NCBI GenBank assembly: GCA_038093515.1
Contig: JBBPSI010000172.1
Coordinates: forward strand, 1 to 53,618
DNA from: Butyriboletus loyo
Lineage: Eukaryota; Basidiomycota; Agaricomycetes; Boletales; Boletaceae
Direction of reading: 5' to 3'
DNA length: 53,618 nucleotides
Part shown: positions 21,799-30,893 of the stretch, piece after piece
Position numbering within the stretch: the stretch's first letter is position 1
How the letters are laid out: every line of letters begins with the position of its first letter
Made by a program: the position numbers and the translations under genes
Notes under the pieces: generated by a model
Databases searched by the model: none
What the model was told of the DNA's origin: nothing
What the model saw: only the letters and a program-made list of their open reading frames with translations

Positions 21799-23938
21799 CT
21801 ACCGAGTCCGCTTTCTAAACATCACTTTTGCCGTGGAGTTGGTTGCGATCCTAGACCCGATGTGCAAATTCCGTGGATGAGACGTATTGTCCTCGAGCTT
21901 GACATCGTACGTCGTGACGATATGGGCCAACATCGTTTTGAGCTCAGCTGCGGCAAAGAATCGACCAGGACTAGCGAAGATAAAAAAATATCAGTACAGG
22001 TATGAATGACGATCGATGACAGACGAGCGCACCACGCATGTCGACCGTGTCCAAAGGATAAATACTCAGAGGAGGTTGCGGCAAATTGATGCTTCGCGCC
22101 TGCCTCGTCATCTTCGCCCATGTTTGCGAACCGGAACGGATTAAACACCTCCGCGTTTTCGTACAACGCGTCATCGTAATGCAACGCTAAGAGACCCGCA
22201 TTGATCCTAGTGCCCTTCGGGATCAACGTCCCATCGGAGAACATAAAGTCCTTTCTGGCCTTGCGATCCAAGGTCACTAGAGAACGAAAGTGGATATGAA
22301 TTGCTAGCGTGATGTGGAGGGAAAAAGAAGGGGGGGGGAAGTGACTGACAAATCTCGACGCCCTCCATGCGTATACTCTCCTTCAGGAAACTGTCGAGTT
22401 TGCGCATCTTGCTCAAAGACGTTTTCGACCATCCCTCTTTCTCGACGATAGCATCGACTTCCTCACGGAGCGGCTGCACATACTGAGGGTTCGCTGCTAG
22501 GTTGTAGAGCGCATGTGTGAACACCTGAGATCCAGTATGACCAAAAGACCCAGACATGATTACCAAGTCATACGTACGTTGGATGATGTCTATACAGTGA
22601 ATAAGGTGAATGTCACATACTTGCAGATAGCGGCAGGTACGCACGTGAATAGCAGCAAAGTTGGTTGCCAGCACGCGGTTCGTCAAGGCTTCAACCGTGG
22701 CATCGGGACCTCCTTCATCCATCAGCCATGATAAAAGGTCGTTCTACAAAAAAAAATGAACATGGTGCCGCCACCAAGTAAGGCTGACCAACGGGTTTCT
22801 CGGTCCAATCTTTCCCGTACTCGTTCAAATAGTTCCGTCGCTCTTCAATAATTGGACGAAGATGCTCCACGCCACGCCTAACGTTCTTTGGGACATTTGT
22901 AATGAAGCAGGCAGCTAGGCTGTAAAGAGGCTGAGGACAGCTCTGACGTAGACAGCCAATCGAGAACAACGTACGGTTTCAGGAATTTCGGGAAAAACCT
23001 GATGAAAAGACCGCCTGTGAAGACATCTATAGTGCATTGGATGTTGAGAGCCACGAAATCCGGATTACGACCTACAATGAAGGCTCGAAAACGCAAGCGT
23101 AACAAAAAGGAAACACATACATGCTGGAAGACCGACGAATGATCTGTTGCTAGCCCTGCATATAACCTGTTGCACACTCTTCAATGCTGGAACACTCTTC
23201 CACTCTATATCATTCGTTATGAGCAACTTGTTATTTTTAATGACACGAAACGTGTTACCGTTGTTTTCGAGATCCAAAATCTCATCGAAAGCCGTGACGA
23301 TCTCATCCCTTAACTCGGGATACAACATCTCGATATTACGAGTGAGCTGGGAGCGCACCACTGCAACGTGGTAGGGATTGTTGTGAACATCGGAGCCCAT
23401 CGTGAACTCGTCATTAAAATCCTGTCCGTGATCCGCCATCAGAAACGCATAGTGACAAACCGAACAAGACGCCCTTCTCACTTCATCTAAAGCGTCCCGA
23501 AGCGAAAGTTCGTCCTCGCGGGCGTTTCGCAGTTCTTCTATATGTGCACGTCTGGTTACGACGACGATCCAGTGGTGCAGAGTTGCCATCTTGAACGGGG
23601 CACCTTTGTGCTGAAATTACCCATGGAGGTTGGTCACAGTACCGAATTAGAACGGCGTTGCTCGCCTTTCTGTATCCCTCTCGGATTATGTCTGCAGCAT
23701 TGGTCATGTACTTGATAGCAGCCCACCACGAGTCAAGCCAACCACTCGATCCGACGGTCGGAAACGCATTTAGCTGAACAACAAAAAGGATGAGAACATT
23801 ACGAAACGGGGATGCAGTGCGACTTACATTTGGACGCTTGGACAACTGGACAATCCCGATGATGGCTGCAGTGGCGCCCGCGATAACATACATCACAGGC
23901 ATGCTTGCAGATGGTTCAACTGGAACCGTCCACCGCAT
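21799..23938 (-). CDS. P450-A: cytochrome P450 monooxygenase, intact, 12 exons, 506 aa
   Basis: Exons: 23938-23828, 23773-23666, 23610-23482, 23421-23259, 23204-23121, 23071-22975, 22919-22793, 22743-22645, 22589-22578 (12 nt), 22524-22350, 22276-22033, 21970-21799; 1521 nt. An N-terminal membrane anchor (about residues 14-31, VMYVIAGATAAIIGIVQL) implies ER attachment. The I-helix region reads NFAAIHTSS, the K-helix is ESIR (E359-R362), the PERF region is FNPFRFA, and the heme loop is FGHGRHACPGR with ligand Cys450. That Cys codon is split by intron 11 (TG/T). Intron 2 starts with GC, not GT. By overall pattern I place it near basidiomycete ent-kaurene-oxidase-like/CYP512-type enzymes; this is recall, not a search. 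Substrate unknown; redox partner would be cytochrome P450 reductase. Confidence 0.9.
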
Positions 23939-23989
23939 TCCGGGGAGCTGAGGTTATGTATCCGTTGTGAATCATGAGAACACGCATGC

Positions 23990-23998
23990 ATTTTATCC
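23990..23998 (-). promoter_or_regulatory. TATA-like box of P450-A
   Basis: The minus strand reads GGATAAAAT about 52-60 nt before the ATG. The same position holds GGATAAAAT in P450-D, GTATAAAT in P450-B and GCATAAAT in P450-C. Confidence 0.5.
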
Positions 23999-24049
23999 GT
24001 CCTAAGCTCCAACGGAACCCACGCCAAGTGTGATGCATAGTTGAACCCG

Positions 24050-24330
24050 TAGTATAATCGGCGATATCCGCCGTTACTATGTCGATAACGTTTGCGGCCC
24101 GGGGGCCAAGTCCATCTGAAAAGGACATATGGCGATCCGTTGAGCTAGAACGTGACCAGAATCGAAGCTGCGTAACAACTCGGAGTGTCTGCCAGTGATA
24201 GGGAGTGCATTCGTTGGATACGTGATACCGCAGCAACACCCACCTTCCGTCGAACCCCTGCACCACGGATGTCGAGGACTCATCTGCTTGCTAGGGACAG
24301 GGGGGGAGAAGTCCGGACAAGTTTGGGGTT
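24050..24330 (+). repeat. Module T upstream of P450-A (coding-like on plus strand)
   Basis: Shared with the region upstream of P450-D (51585-51880) and, in part, P450-B (27375-27520) and 30460-30620. On the plus strand a frame reads GSAFVGYVIPQQ, with GSALVGYVMRQ at the D copy. It is divergent from the P450. Either a fragment of an unknown gene or an upstream element; I cannot decide. Confidence 0.4.
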
Positions 24331-24476
24331 GTGGCATGTTTCGCTTTCACAGCAGTATCCCCACCGGCCGAGAGTGGTTCAACAGCATCGATAAGCCGTA
24401 AAAGTTCCGATGTAGTCGGGGCGACCTTGCTTGGTTTGAGTCCATTGCCATGTGTACGCATAGCCTGTATCATCAC
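24330..24476 (-). repeat. Partner of the 2031-2262 fragment
   Basis: Minus-strand frame GLKPSKVAPTTSELLRLIDA then PLSAGGDTAVKAKHA, as in the left copy with a short insertion. Family not recognised. Confidence 0.45.
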
Positions 24477-24479
24477 GTT

Positions 24480-24960
24480 TCGGTTTACTCGTGGTGCGCA
24501 AAGTTGCTGTTTGTAAGCACCAGGCTGGCTTACCTAAGGTCCCGTAAACCACTATTACGTCCGTGATACTGAATGCAAACCATTCAGTATTTCTGCCTTT
24601 TGCTGTAACGGTTATGCGCGGCGGGCTGGCCTGCTTCAACATTGTTTCCTTATTCCCAATATGGTTAGTTCATCCAGGTGCCTCGTGCCTTGGGCGCTTT
24701 CTCACTTGAGGTCAACAATCAAGTGACTGCCTTCTTTGCCAAGGGCAGTCTGCGATTGCTCGTCATATCTCGGCTCTAGGACTCGGTTTACGGAGTGTAC
24801 AATTTTCGTTGGACTAACTGGCAACATCATATCGCGCACAAAGTACGGTTCGTTCCCGAAATTCTCCAGAGCCAGAGGACGCACAAAAGAAATGACAGAA
24901 ATCGCACATCGACTCTGTCTGTCGTCTCGAGTACTGACTGCCCAGTCTAACAAGAACGCT
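24480..24960 (-). promoter_or_regulatory. U5: orphan WD40-upstream block without a WD40 gene
   Basis: From TTTCGGTTTACTCGTGGTGCG at 24479 to about 24890 it follows U1, but the adjoining WD40 gene is missing: the block is fused to the 24330-24476 fragment. It is interrupted by about 125 nt of extra sequence (24518-24643). Confidence 0.55.
24518..24643. mobile_element. Possible MITE-like insertion in U5
   Basis: Other U copies read GTTGCTG-TATAAACATG-TTTCC here. U5 instead has about 125 nt beginning TTTGTAAGCACCAGGCTGGC and ending GCGGGCTGGCCTGCTTCAAC. The ends are roughly complementary (AAGCA..GGC), but there is no clean target duplication and about 10 nt of the old sequence are missing. Weak call. 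Confidence 0.3.
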
Positions 24961-25134
24961 GCCGCTGGACCTTGTAAACCCGGGTTTCAAGTTCAGACAA
25001 AATTAACCCCGATCGGACTGTATCTGCACATTATCACCCGTCTGGATGATGTAGGGTCTATAGATATAAATAGTGTCCTGTTGAAACCCTACATATCAGA
25101 CATCCACCGTATATCGACAACGTCCGCTCCCGTC

Positions 25135-27264
25135 CTACCGAGTCCGCTTTCTGAACATCACTTTAGCCGCGGAGTTGGGTGTGATCGCAGACCCGATGTG
25201 CAAGCTCCGCGGACGAGTCGTATTCCCCTCGAGCTTGATATCGTACGTCGTGACGATATGGGCTAACATCGTTTTGAGCTCAGCTGCGGCAAAGAATCGA
25301 CCGGGACTGGCGAGCATAAAAAAAAGATCAGTACGGGTGTGAATGGTGACCGGTGACAGATGAGCGCACCACGCATGTCGACCGTATCCAAAGGGCAAAT
25401 ATTCGGAGGAGATCGCGACAAACTGATGCTTCGCGCCTGCCTCATCATCTTCGCCCATGTTTGCGAACCGGAACGGGTCAAACACCTCTGGGTTTTCGTA
25501 CAGCGCATCATCGAAATGTAACGCTATGAGGCCGGCATTAATTCTAGTGCCTTTCGGAATGAACGTCCCGTCAGAGAATGTAAAGTCCTTTTTGGCCTTG
25601 CGCGCCAAGCTCACTAGCGAACAAAAAATGGATGTGAATTGACAGTGTGGTGTGAAGGGGGCAAGTGACTGACAAATGTCGATGCCCTCCATGCGTATAC
25701 TCTCCTTGAGGAAACTGTCGACTTTGCGCATCTTCCCCAAGGACGTCTTCGACCATCCCTCTGTCTCGACGATAGCCTCGACTTCTTCGCGAAGAGGCTG
25801 CACATACTGAGGGTTCGCCGCTAGGTTGTAGAGCGCATTTGTGAAAACCTGAAGTTCCGCATGACCAAAAGACCGAGGGAGGATCACAAGGTCGCACATA
25901 CATTAGCTGATGTCTGTAACGCAGTGGATGAGGTGAACATCGCACACTTGGAGACAACGGCAGGCACGCACGTGAATAGCGACAAAGTTGGTTGCCAGCA
26001 CGCGGTTTGTCAAGTCTTCAACTGTGGCATCTGGACCCCCTTCATCCATCAGCCATGATAAAAGGTCGTTCTACAAAAAGATGAACATGGTGCCGCCACC
26101 AAGTAAGGCTGACCAACGGGTTTCTCGGTCCAGTCCTTCCCATACTCGTTCAGGTATCTCCGTCGCTCCTCGATGATCGGACGAAGATGCCCCACACCAC
26201 GCCTAGTGTTCTTAGGGACGTTTGTAATAAAACGGGCAGCTAGGCTGTAAAGAAGCTGAAAACGACTCCGTGGGCAGGCAATCATCAGCAACGTACGGTT
26301 TCAGAAATTTCGGGAAAAACCCTATCATAAGCCCGCCTGTGATGGCATCAATGGTGTATTGAATGTTGAGAGATACAAAATCCAGATTACGACCTGTATT
26401 GAAGGCTCGAAACGCACGCAGTCGACGAAAGGGAATACATACACAGTGGAAGACCGACGAATGATCTGTTGCTAGCCCTGCACACGATCTGTTGAACAGT
26501 CCTCAATGCTGGAATACTCTTCCACTCTGTTATCACAAGATAAGGGACTTGTTACTTCTGATGACAGGAAACATGTTACCATTGTCTTTGAGATCCAGAA
26601 TCTCGTCAAAGGCTGTGATAATCTCATCCCTTAGCTCGTGATACAACATCCTGGTATTCCGGGGGAGCTGTGAGTGTGCCACCGCGATATGGTAGGGATT
26701 GTCGAGAATATCGGGCCCCATCGTGAAATCGGTGTTAAAGTCCTGTCCATAATCCCACATCAGAGACGTGCGCGACAAATTGAGAAAGACGACCTTCTCA
26801 CTTCATTCGCCGCCTCCAGAAATGAAAGCTCGTCATTGCGTGCGTTTCTCAGTTCTTCTATATGTACACGTCTGGTCACAATAACGACCCAATGGTACAG
26901 AGTTGCGATCTTGAATGGGGCTCCTCTGTGCTGAGAATACCTATGGAGGTTGGTTAAAAATACCAAGCTGGAACGGCGTTGCTTGCCTTTCTGTATCCCT
27001 CTTGGATCACGTCCGCAGCGTTGGTCATGTACCTGATACCATCCCACCACGAGCCGAGCCAACCGCTCGATCCAATTGTCGGGAAAGCAATCAGCTAAAG
27101 AAAAAGAGGCGAAAAAGACGTTAAATTTACAAAAACTGGGATGCAATGCCACTTACATTTGGACGCTTAGACAAATGAGCAATCCCGAGGATGGCTGCAG
27201 CAACGCCTGCAACAACATATATCACGGCTACGCTTGCAGGTAATTCTGGCACCATCCACGACAT
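25135..27264 (-). CDS. P450-B: cytochrome P450 monooxygenase, intact, 12 exons
   Basis: Same 12-exon plan as P450-A, start MSWMVPELPASVAV at 27264, stop at 25137-25135. Anchor VIYVVAGVAAAILGIA; exon 2 ends EGYRK before a GCAAGC donor; exon 3 begins HRGAPFK. Microexon ACATCAGCTAAT (TSAN, about 25894-25905). K-helix ESIR; heme loop FGYGRHACPGRFF restored only after splicing, since unspliced DNA reads GRHAW. Intron 4 (GTAACATG to AACAG) contains TGA and TAA, which would otherwise look like a break. I found no lesion in any exon. About 505 aa. Probable ER membrane monooxygenase; substrate unknown. Confidence 0.88.
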
Positions 27265-27318
27265 TCCTGGAGGGTGAGGGTATGTGTCCGAAGTTGTGAA
27301 CAATGAGAATGCGCGGGC

Positions 27319-27326
27319 ATTTATAC
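27319..27326 (-). promoter_or_regulatory. TATA-like box of P450-B
   Basis: Minus strand GTATAAAT, about 55-62 nt before the ATG, conserved in position with the other P450 copies. Confidence 0.5.
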
Positions 27327-27374
27327 GATGAAACCAATGCCAAGGGTGGTGCCATGCAGGTGGCCCCACCGATA

Positions 27375-27520
27375 TCTGATATCTACCGTAAGTACGTCGA
27401 CGCCGTCCGCGTGGTCAAGTTCATTTGGAAACACCACGGCGCTGCGTCCCAAGGGTCTGATGGGCTGTGCGTGCCTCGGATACGTGATTCAACTAGTGAT
27501 GTTCTGGCTTGGCCCGAAAG
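27375..27520 (+). repeat. Module T upstream of P450-B
   Basis: The plus strand reads GNTTALRPKGLMGCACLGYV, alignable with GDTTPLCNEGLVGCA near 30553 and GDTTTLRNNSECLVGSALVG near 51701. Continues into GC-rich sequence (CTGGCTTGGCCC, CCTGGCCTGGCCCAGG, to about 27620) with no further partner. Confidence 0.4.
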
Positions 27521-28333
27521 CCCCGGCTTTGACCTGGTTTAAGGGGGCCTTGGCCTATCAAAATCTCAAGCTAGGCAAAGGGCCCCAAAACCGTCCTGGC
27601 CTGGCCCAGGCTATGGCCTCCGTACGGGGACACACGTCCTACCTGACCTTTGCACGTCTCGTACCCTTCCCTCAACCCAATCCATCCATCCAGGGAGAAG
27701 ACCACCTCAAACCCACCACACACACTGCATAGCACTAGATTATGTCTACGAACGCCCGATGGTGTATTAGGAGATCGTATATAAAACGAGAACGGCTGAA
27801 ACCGATGCTACCACGACGCCTATGACCTCGCCCAATTGAGAACAAACACGAGGACGACCTCGATGGTTGTCCCCACCCAAGCATGCTATGGGCGTTGTTG
27901 CCACCGCCGCGGCATCGTACCGGTGGACGACGCGCGGGAGGTAGAAGGGCTCTACGACATCGTCCGCAGTGATGAGGTATCTCCTGGTTGCTGCGATAGC
28001 GGGAAGGAAAAAAGGAAGCCCATGAGCTCTACCTCGCGTCAACCAACTCATCCAATGGACCTACGTCATTTGCGTCTGTGTCGAACCACGATTCTCGTCA
28101 TTACGGTGGCTGTTGTGGTTGTTGTTCGAAAGGCGTACCATGCTCATCTGCTTCACCTGACGCGTACTGTTTCGATAGAAAATAGCACGGCTTGACTGCG
28201 TGGAGCGCTTCTGGAGGTCTACAAGGGCAATGAAAGGTGTCAAAAGGTCAGTAAATGAAAAAAACACGTTAATACTCGCCTTTTGTTTGGGTATGCTACC
28301 CCTCATCCCCACTTCCTGTCCATTGATCACTAT
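27521..28333. other. Intergenic, GC-rich palindromic stretches, no supported gene
   Basis: 27521-27620 is rich in GGCC/CCTGG motifs of the kind seen in short fungal repeats. A minus-strand frame at 28051-27767 ends in a hydrophobic tail (VIGVVVASVSAVLVLY), but it has no second copy or clear splice context, so I do not call it. Confidence 0.3.
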
Positions 28334-28807
28334 TCAAGCCACTTTTCGATGTAGCTGAAGGCTGATGACGCTTCCCCAACCATTTGTTAGCTGTTGAGTG
28401 TTGACAGATAGTGAGTTAAAAGTAGGTAGGAAAATGGAAAGAAAAAACTTGCTAGGGCCCTCGGTGTCTGAAAAATACAAATCCTCGACAGTAACAGATC
28501 GGTGTGAGATAGCTGGTTCACCATCAAGTCCATGGGTCGACGGAGAAAACACATTGTTGGGTGCACGAGACGGAACAGAAGTATGCACGTTTGTTGATTG
28601 ACGAAATTCGTCAACCGCTCGTTTCTGGAATGAAAGTTCCGGGCGCTCCGCGTTGTCAGGATCAGCAAACCTGCTGGCGAGTTTGTGTTGACGCTGGGGG
28701 CGAGCATTGACGACGGCTTCTTCTTCTCCGTTGTTGATAACCCGGACCATCGTAGATTGATCGTAGCTGTACAGGGACTGTAAGTTCGGCAAGCCGGCAT
28801 TTCCCAT
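28334..28807 (-). CDS. Hypothetical protein, possible two-exon gene
   Basis: The open frame starts MGNAGLPNLQSLYSYDQ and is hydrophilic (RPQRQHKLASRFADP, VEDLYFSDTEGP), unlike a random frame. Near 28450 the protein turns hydrophobic exactly where a GC-AG intron could begin (GCAAGTTTTTTC to CTCAACAG at about 28388), after which it reads LTNGWGSVISLQLHRKVA and stop. The GC donor is inferred. No family recognised. Upstream, 28800-28862 has an inverted GC-rich motif (AAGCCGGCA/TGCCGGCTT) and then module M3. Confidence 0.4.
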   Translation of the reverse strand: MGNAGLPNLQSLYSYDQSTMVRVINNGEEEAVVNARPQRQHKLASRFADPDNAERPELSFQKRAVDEFRQSTNVHTSVPSRAPNNVFSPSTHGLDGEPAISHRSVTVEDLYFSDTEGPSKFFLSIFLPTFNSLSVNTQQLTNGWGSVISLQLHRKVA

Positions 28808-28859
28808 GCCATATTAGACAAAGCCACGGCCTGCCGGCTTGGCCCCAAGCCTACCACAA

Positions 28860-29330
28860 GGGACCAGCGGGAGAAGGGAACGGGAGACCTGAGACAACAG
28901 GAAACATAAACTCGACTTACGAGGACCCTGGATCAGATGGCTACCCCTTCCCAGTGATCAGAGAGCAAGTCGCGTCGCCTTGTTGACCGCGTGTGCCTCG
29001 ACTGATCCTAGAATTATCGTGAAGTAAAAAAATAATCTTCAGGACTGAGCACCAATAATTCGTAAAACTTGGGAAGGAACACCAGTGTGAATGCAAGGCC
29101 ATTCATCACGCCGGGGCAATGAAGGACCTTGAATCCACATTTGTATACTGCGGGATACGTTCAACTTTGGGGGGCTCGTTGACCTCGCCCAAATGGCAAA
29201 GGGCGGAAGTTGGAGGCAGAGTCGACGACATCGCAAGTGAATTTTTAATCCCCGCTAGCAGTGTGATCATGAACAGAAGGGTTCAACGCTTCAGTGAGCT
29301 CAGGCGCATGCTTTCGGTTTACTGACCATT
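28860..29330 (-). repeat. Module M, copy 3
   Basis: Begins at the same GGACCAGCGGGAGAAGGGAACGG border as M2 and keeps the CTTACGAGGACC.TGGATCAGATGGCT donor region and the CAATGAAGGACCTTGAATC segment. Minus-strand LQLPPFAIWA is kept. Small deletions break the frame. Most decayed of the three copies. Confidence 0.5.
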
Positions 29331-30039
29331 CAAGTCCGGTTCGTCTGCAGGTGTCTCTCCACTTGAAGATTCCCATCATGAGATTGCCAACGCGTTAATG
29401 GCCATAATCAAAACCTTCTGCCTGCCGGACGTTGTCGCCGTACCCTCTGGGCCTACTATGGGGCCGATTTTCCCTGCCGCGGGCGTTACAAGATGTTTGT
29501 AGTTCACCGCTTCTTGTCGATATGTACTTACCAGAATGACCTGTTGACAGATGAATTTAACATACTCCATCGGTTGCTCCCTGATCATACGCTACGCTTG
29601 AAGGAGCCCACGTTCCGCGACTAATTTGGTCAGCGGTACTCTGTCATCTCCACATCACCAACGGCAGACATACGTTTTTCCTGGCACTCGCGACGCATCT
29701 CTTTATGCCCCAACCCATCTTAACCATCGTCCCCAGGTTTTTCGAAAGCAATTTTCCCCTTCCAACGACCTTTCCCATCTTGTGACTTAAGTTGGAACGC
29801 TGAGCGTCGCACGGACAGGTTCGAGTATTATCTCATCCACTCTGCTTTGTTACCTGGCTTCCCCCTTTCGGGCTTGGATTAACCTTGCGCATACTATATT
29901 TCGTATCAAGGAAAAGCCATGCGGACGAAACATGCATGATCTAAAGCCAGTTGCCATTACTAGCACGCAAGGGAAGTAAGACAGTTTCTGTGACTTTCTG
30001 ACTACTGCAGAGAGTGAGTGGAGACGGGGATAGATGACA
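29331..30039. other. Intergenic, nothing recognised
   Basis: No frame longer than about 70 codons, no repeat partner and no P450 or WD40 similarity seen on either strand. Confidence 0.4.
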
Positions 30040-30290
30040 CACATTGATCACGACAAAATCTGATTACTGATCTTCGTCAAGACATCATTTCCAAATGTTT
30101 CACATCTATCGTGACTCGTGTGGGATGTGGGTGCTGATAGCTCTCAACTAGCCACTGTCAAGCCATATATCATGGCACAGGTAAAGCAGGGTCGAAGCAG
30201 TCTGCTTGCTGCGTGCGTCTCGCACCAAATGTACGTCGTCTCCTGAAATCTAAGTTCGTACTCCCTTGGTGAACACTTTCGATCATCAGG
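30040..30290. repeat. Partner of the 1636-1960 repeat
   Basis: Same orientation as the left copy and about 100 nt shorter in the middle. It again abuts a truncated P450 (fragment P4). Confidence 0.6.
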
Positions 30291-30299
30291 ATTCCTACT

Positions 30300-30407
30300 A
30301 CCGGGCCCTTTGGACCACTGTGCAATCCCGACGATGACTGCAGTAACGCCTGCAATAACATATGTTGCGGACATGCTTGCAGGCAGTTCTGGCACCATCG
30401 ACTGCAT
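30300..30407 (-). pseudogene. P450 fragment P4: exon 1 only
   Basis: Minus strand MQSMVPELPASMSATYVIAG followed by VTAVIVGIAQWSKGP is the membrane-anchor exon of this P450 family, cut where exon 1 normally ends in KRPN. No other exon follows; the adjoining DNA is the 30040-30290 repeat. Module T lies upstream (30460-30620), so it is a deletion remnant of a full P450 copy. Confidence 0.75.
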
Positions 30408-30893
30408 TCCGGGAAGATAAGGCTATGTATCTGTTGGAACCACGAGAACGCGTACTGGAACCCCTACGGTATGTCGACTCATCAGACAATGTCCGCGTGC
30501 CAGTTGAAAAAAATAGAAACCGCAATCCAGTACCACGTGACCTGGTTCGGAGACACCACGCCGCTGTGCAACGAGGGCCTGGTAGGCTGTGCGCACACTA
30601 GACATGTGATGTACATCATGTGCCGGTACTGCATGCCTTCAACAAACCGCTTACAGCCCGAGTACACACAGACACAAAAAAAAACAGATCTGATCAGACC
30701 GAGATCGCGAAGTTCGCACTTGGTCATATATGACCCAAGTGAGTGGTACCCGGAGCATGTAGGTATGATTCTTCTTCTTTAGTCTCAGGGGGATTAAAGT
30801 AACAAATATCGACATCTACATAAGCACCGAATTGCATCCACGGAGCAAAATCTAAATATGACGTCAGGGGAACAGGCCAGCTATTGTTTTAAT
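30408..30893. other. Intergenic with module T copy
   Basis: 30460-30620 carries module T (WFGDTTPLCNEGLVGCA on plus). 30620-30893 shows nothing recognised. Confidence 0.4.

Noticed and set aside
22021..22060. Missing heme cysteine in the P450s (HAW instead of HAC)
   Set aside because: The Cys codon is split by a phase 2 intron; splicing gives CPGRFF in all four intact copies.
26530..26600. Frameshift and stops in P450-B between exon 4 and exon 5
   Set aside because: They fall in a GT-AG intron of about 58 nt; exons join in frame as in the other copies.
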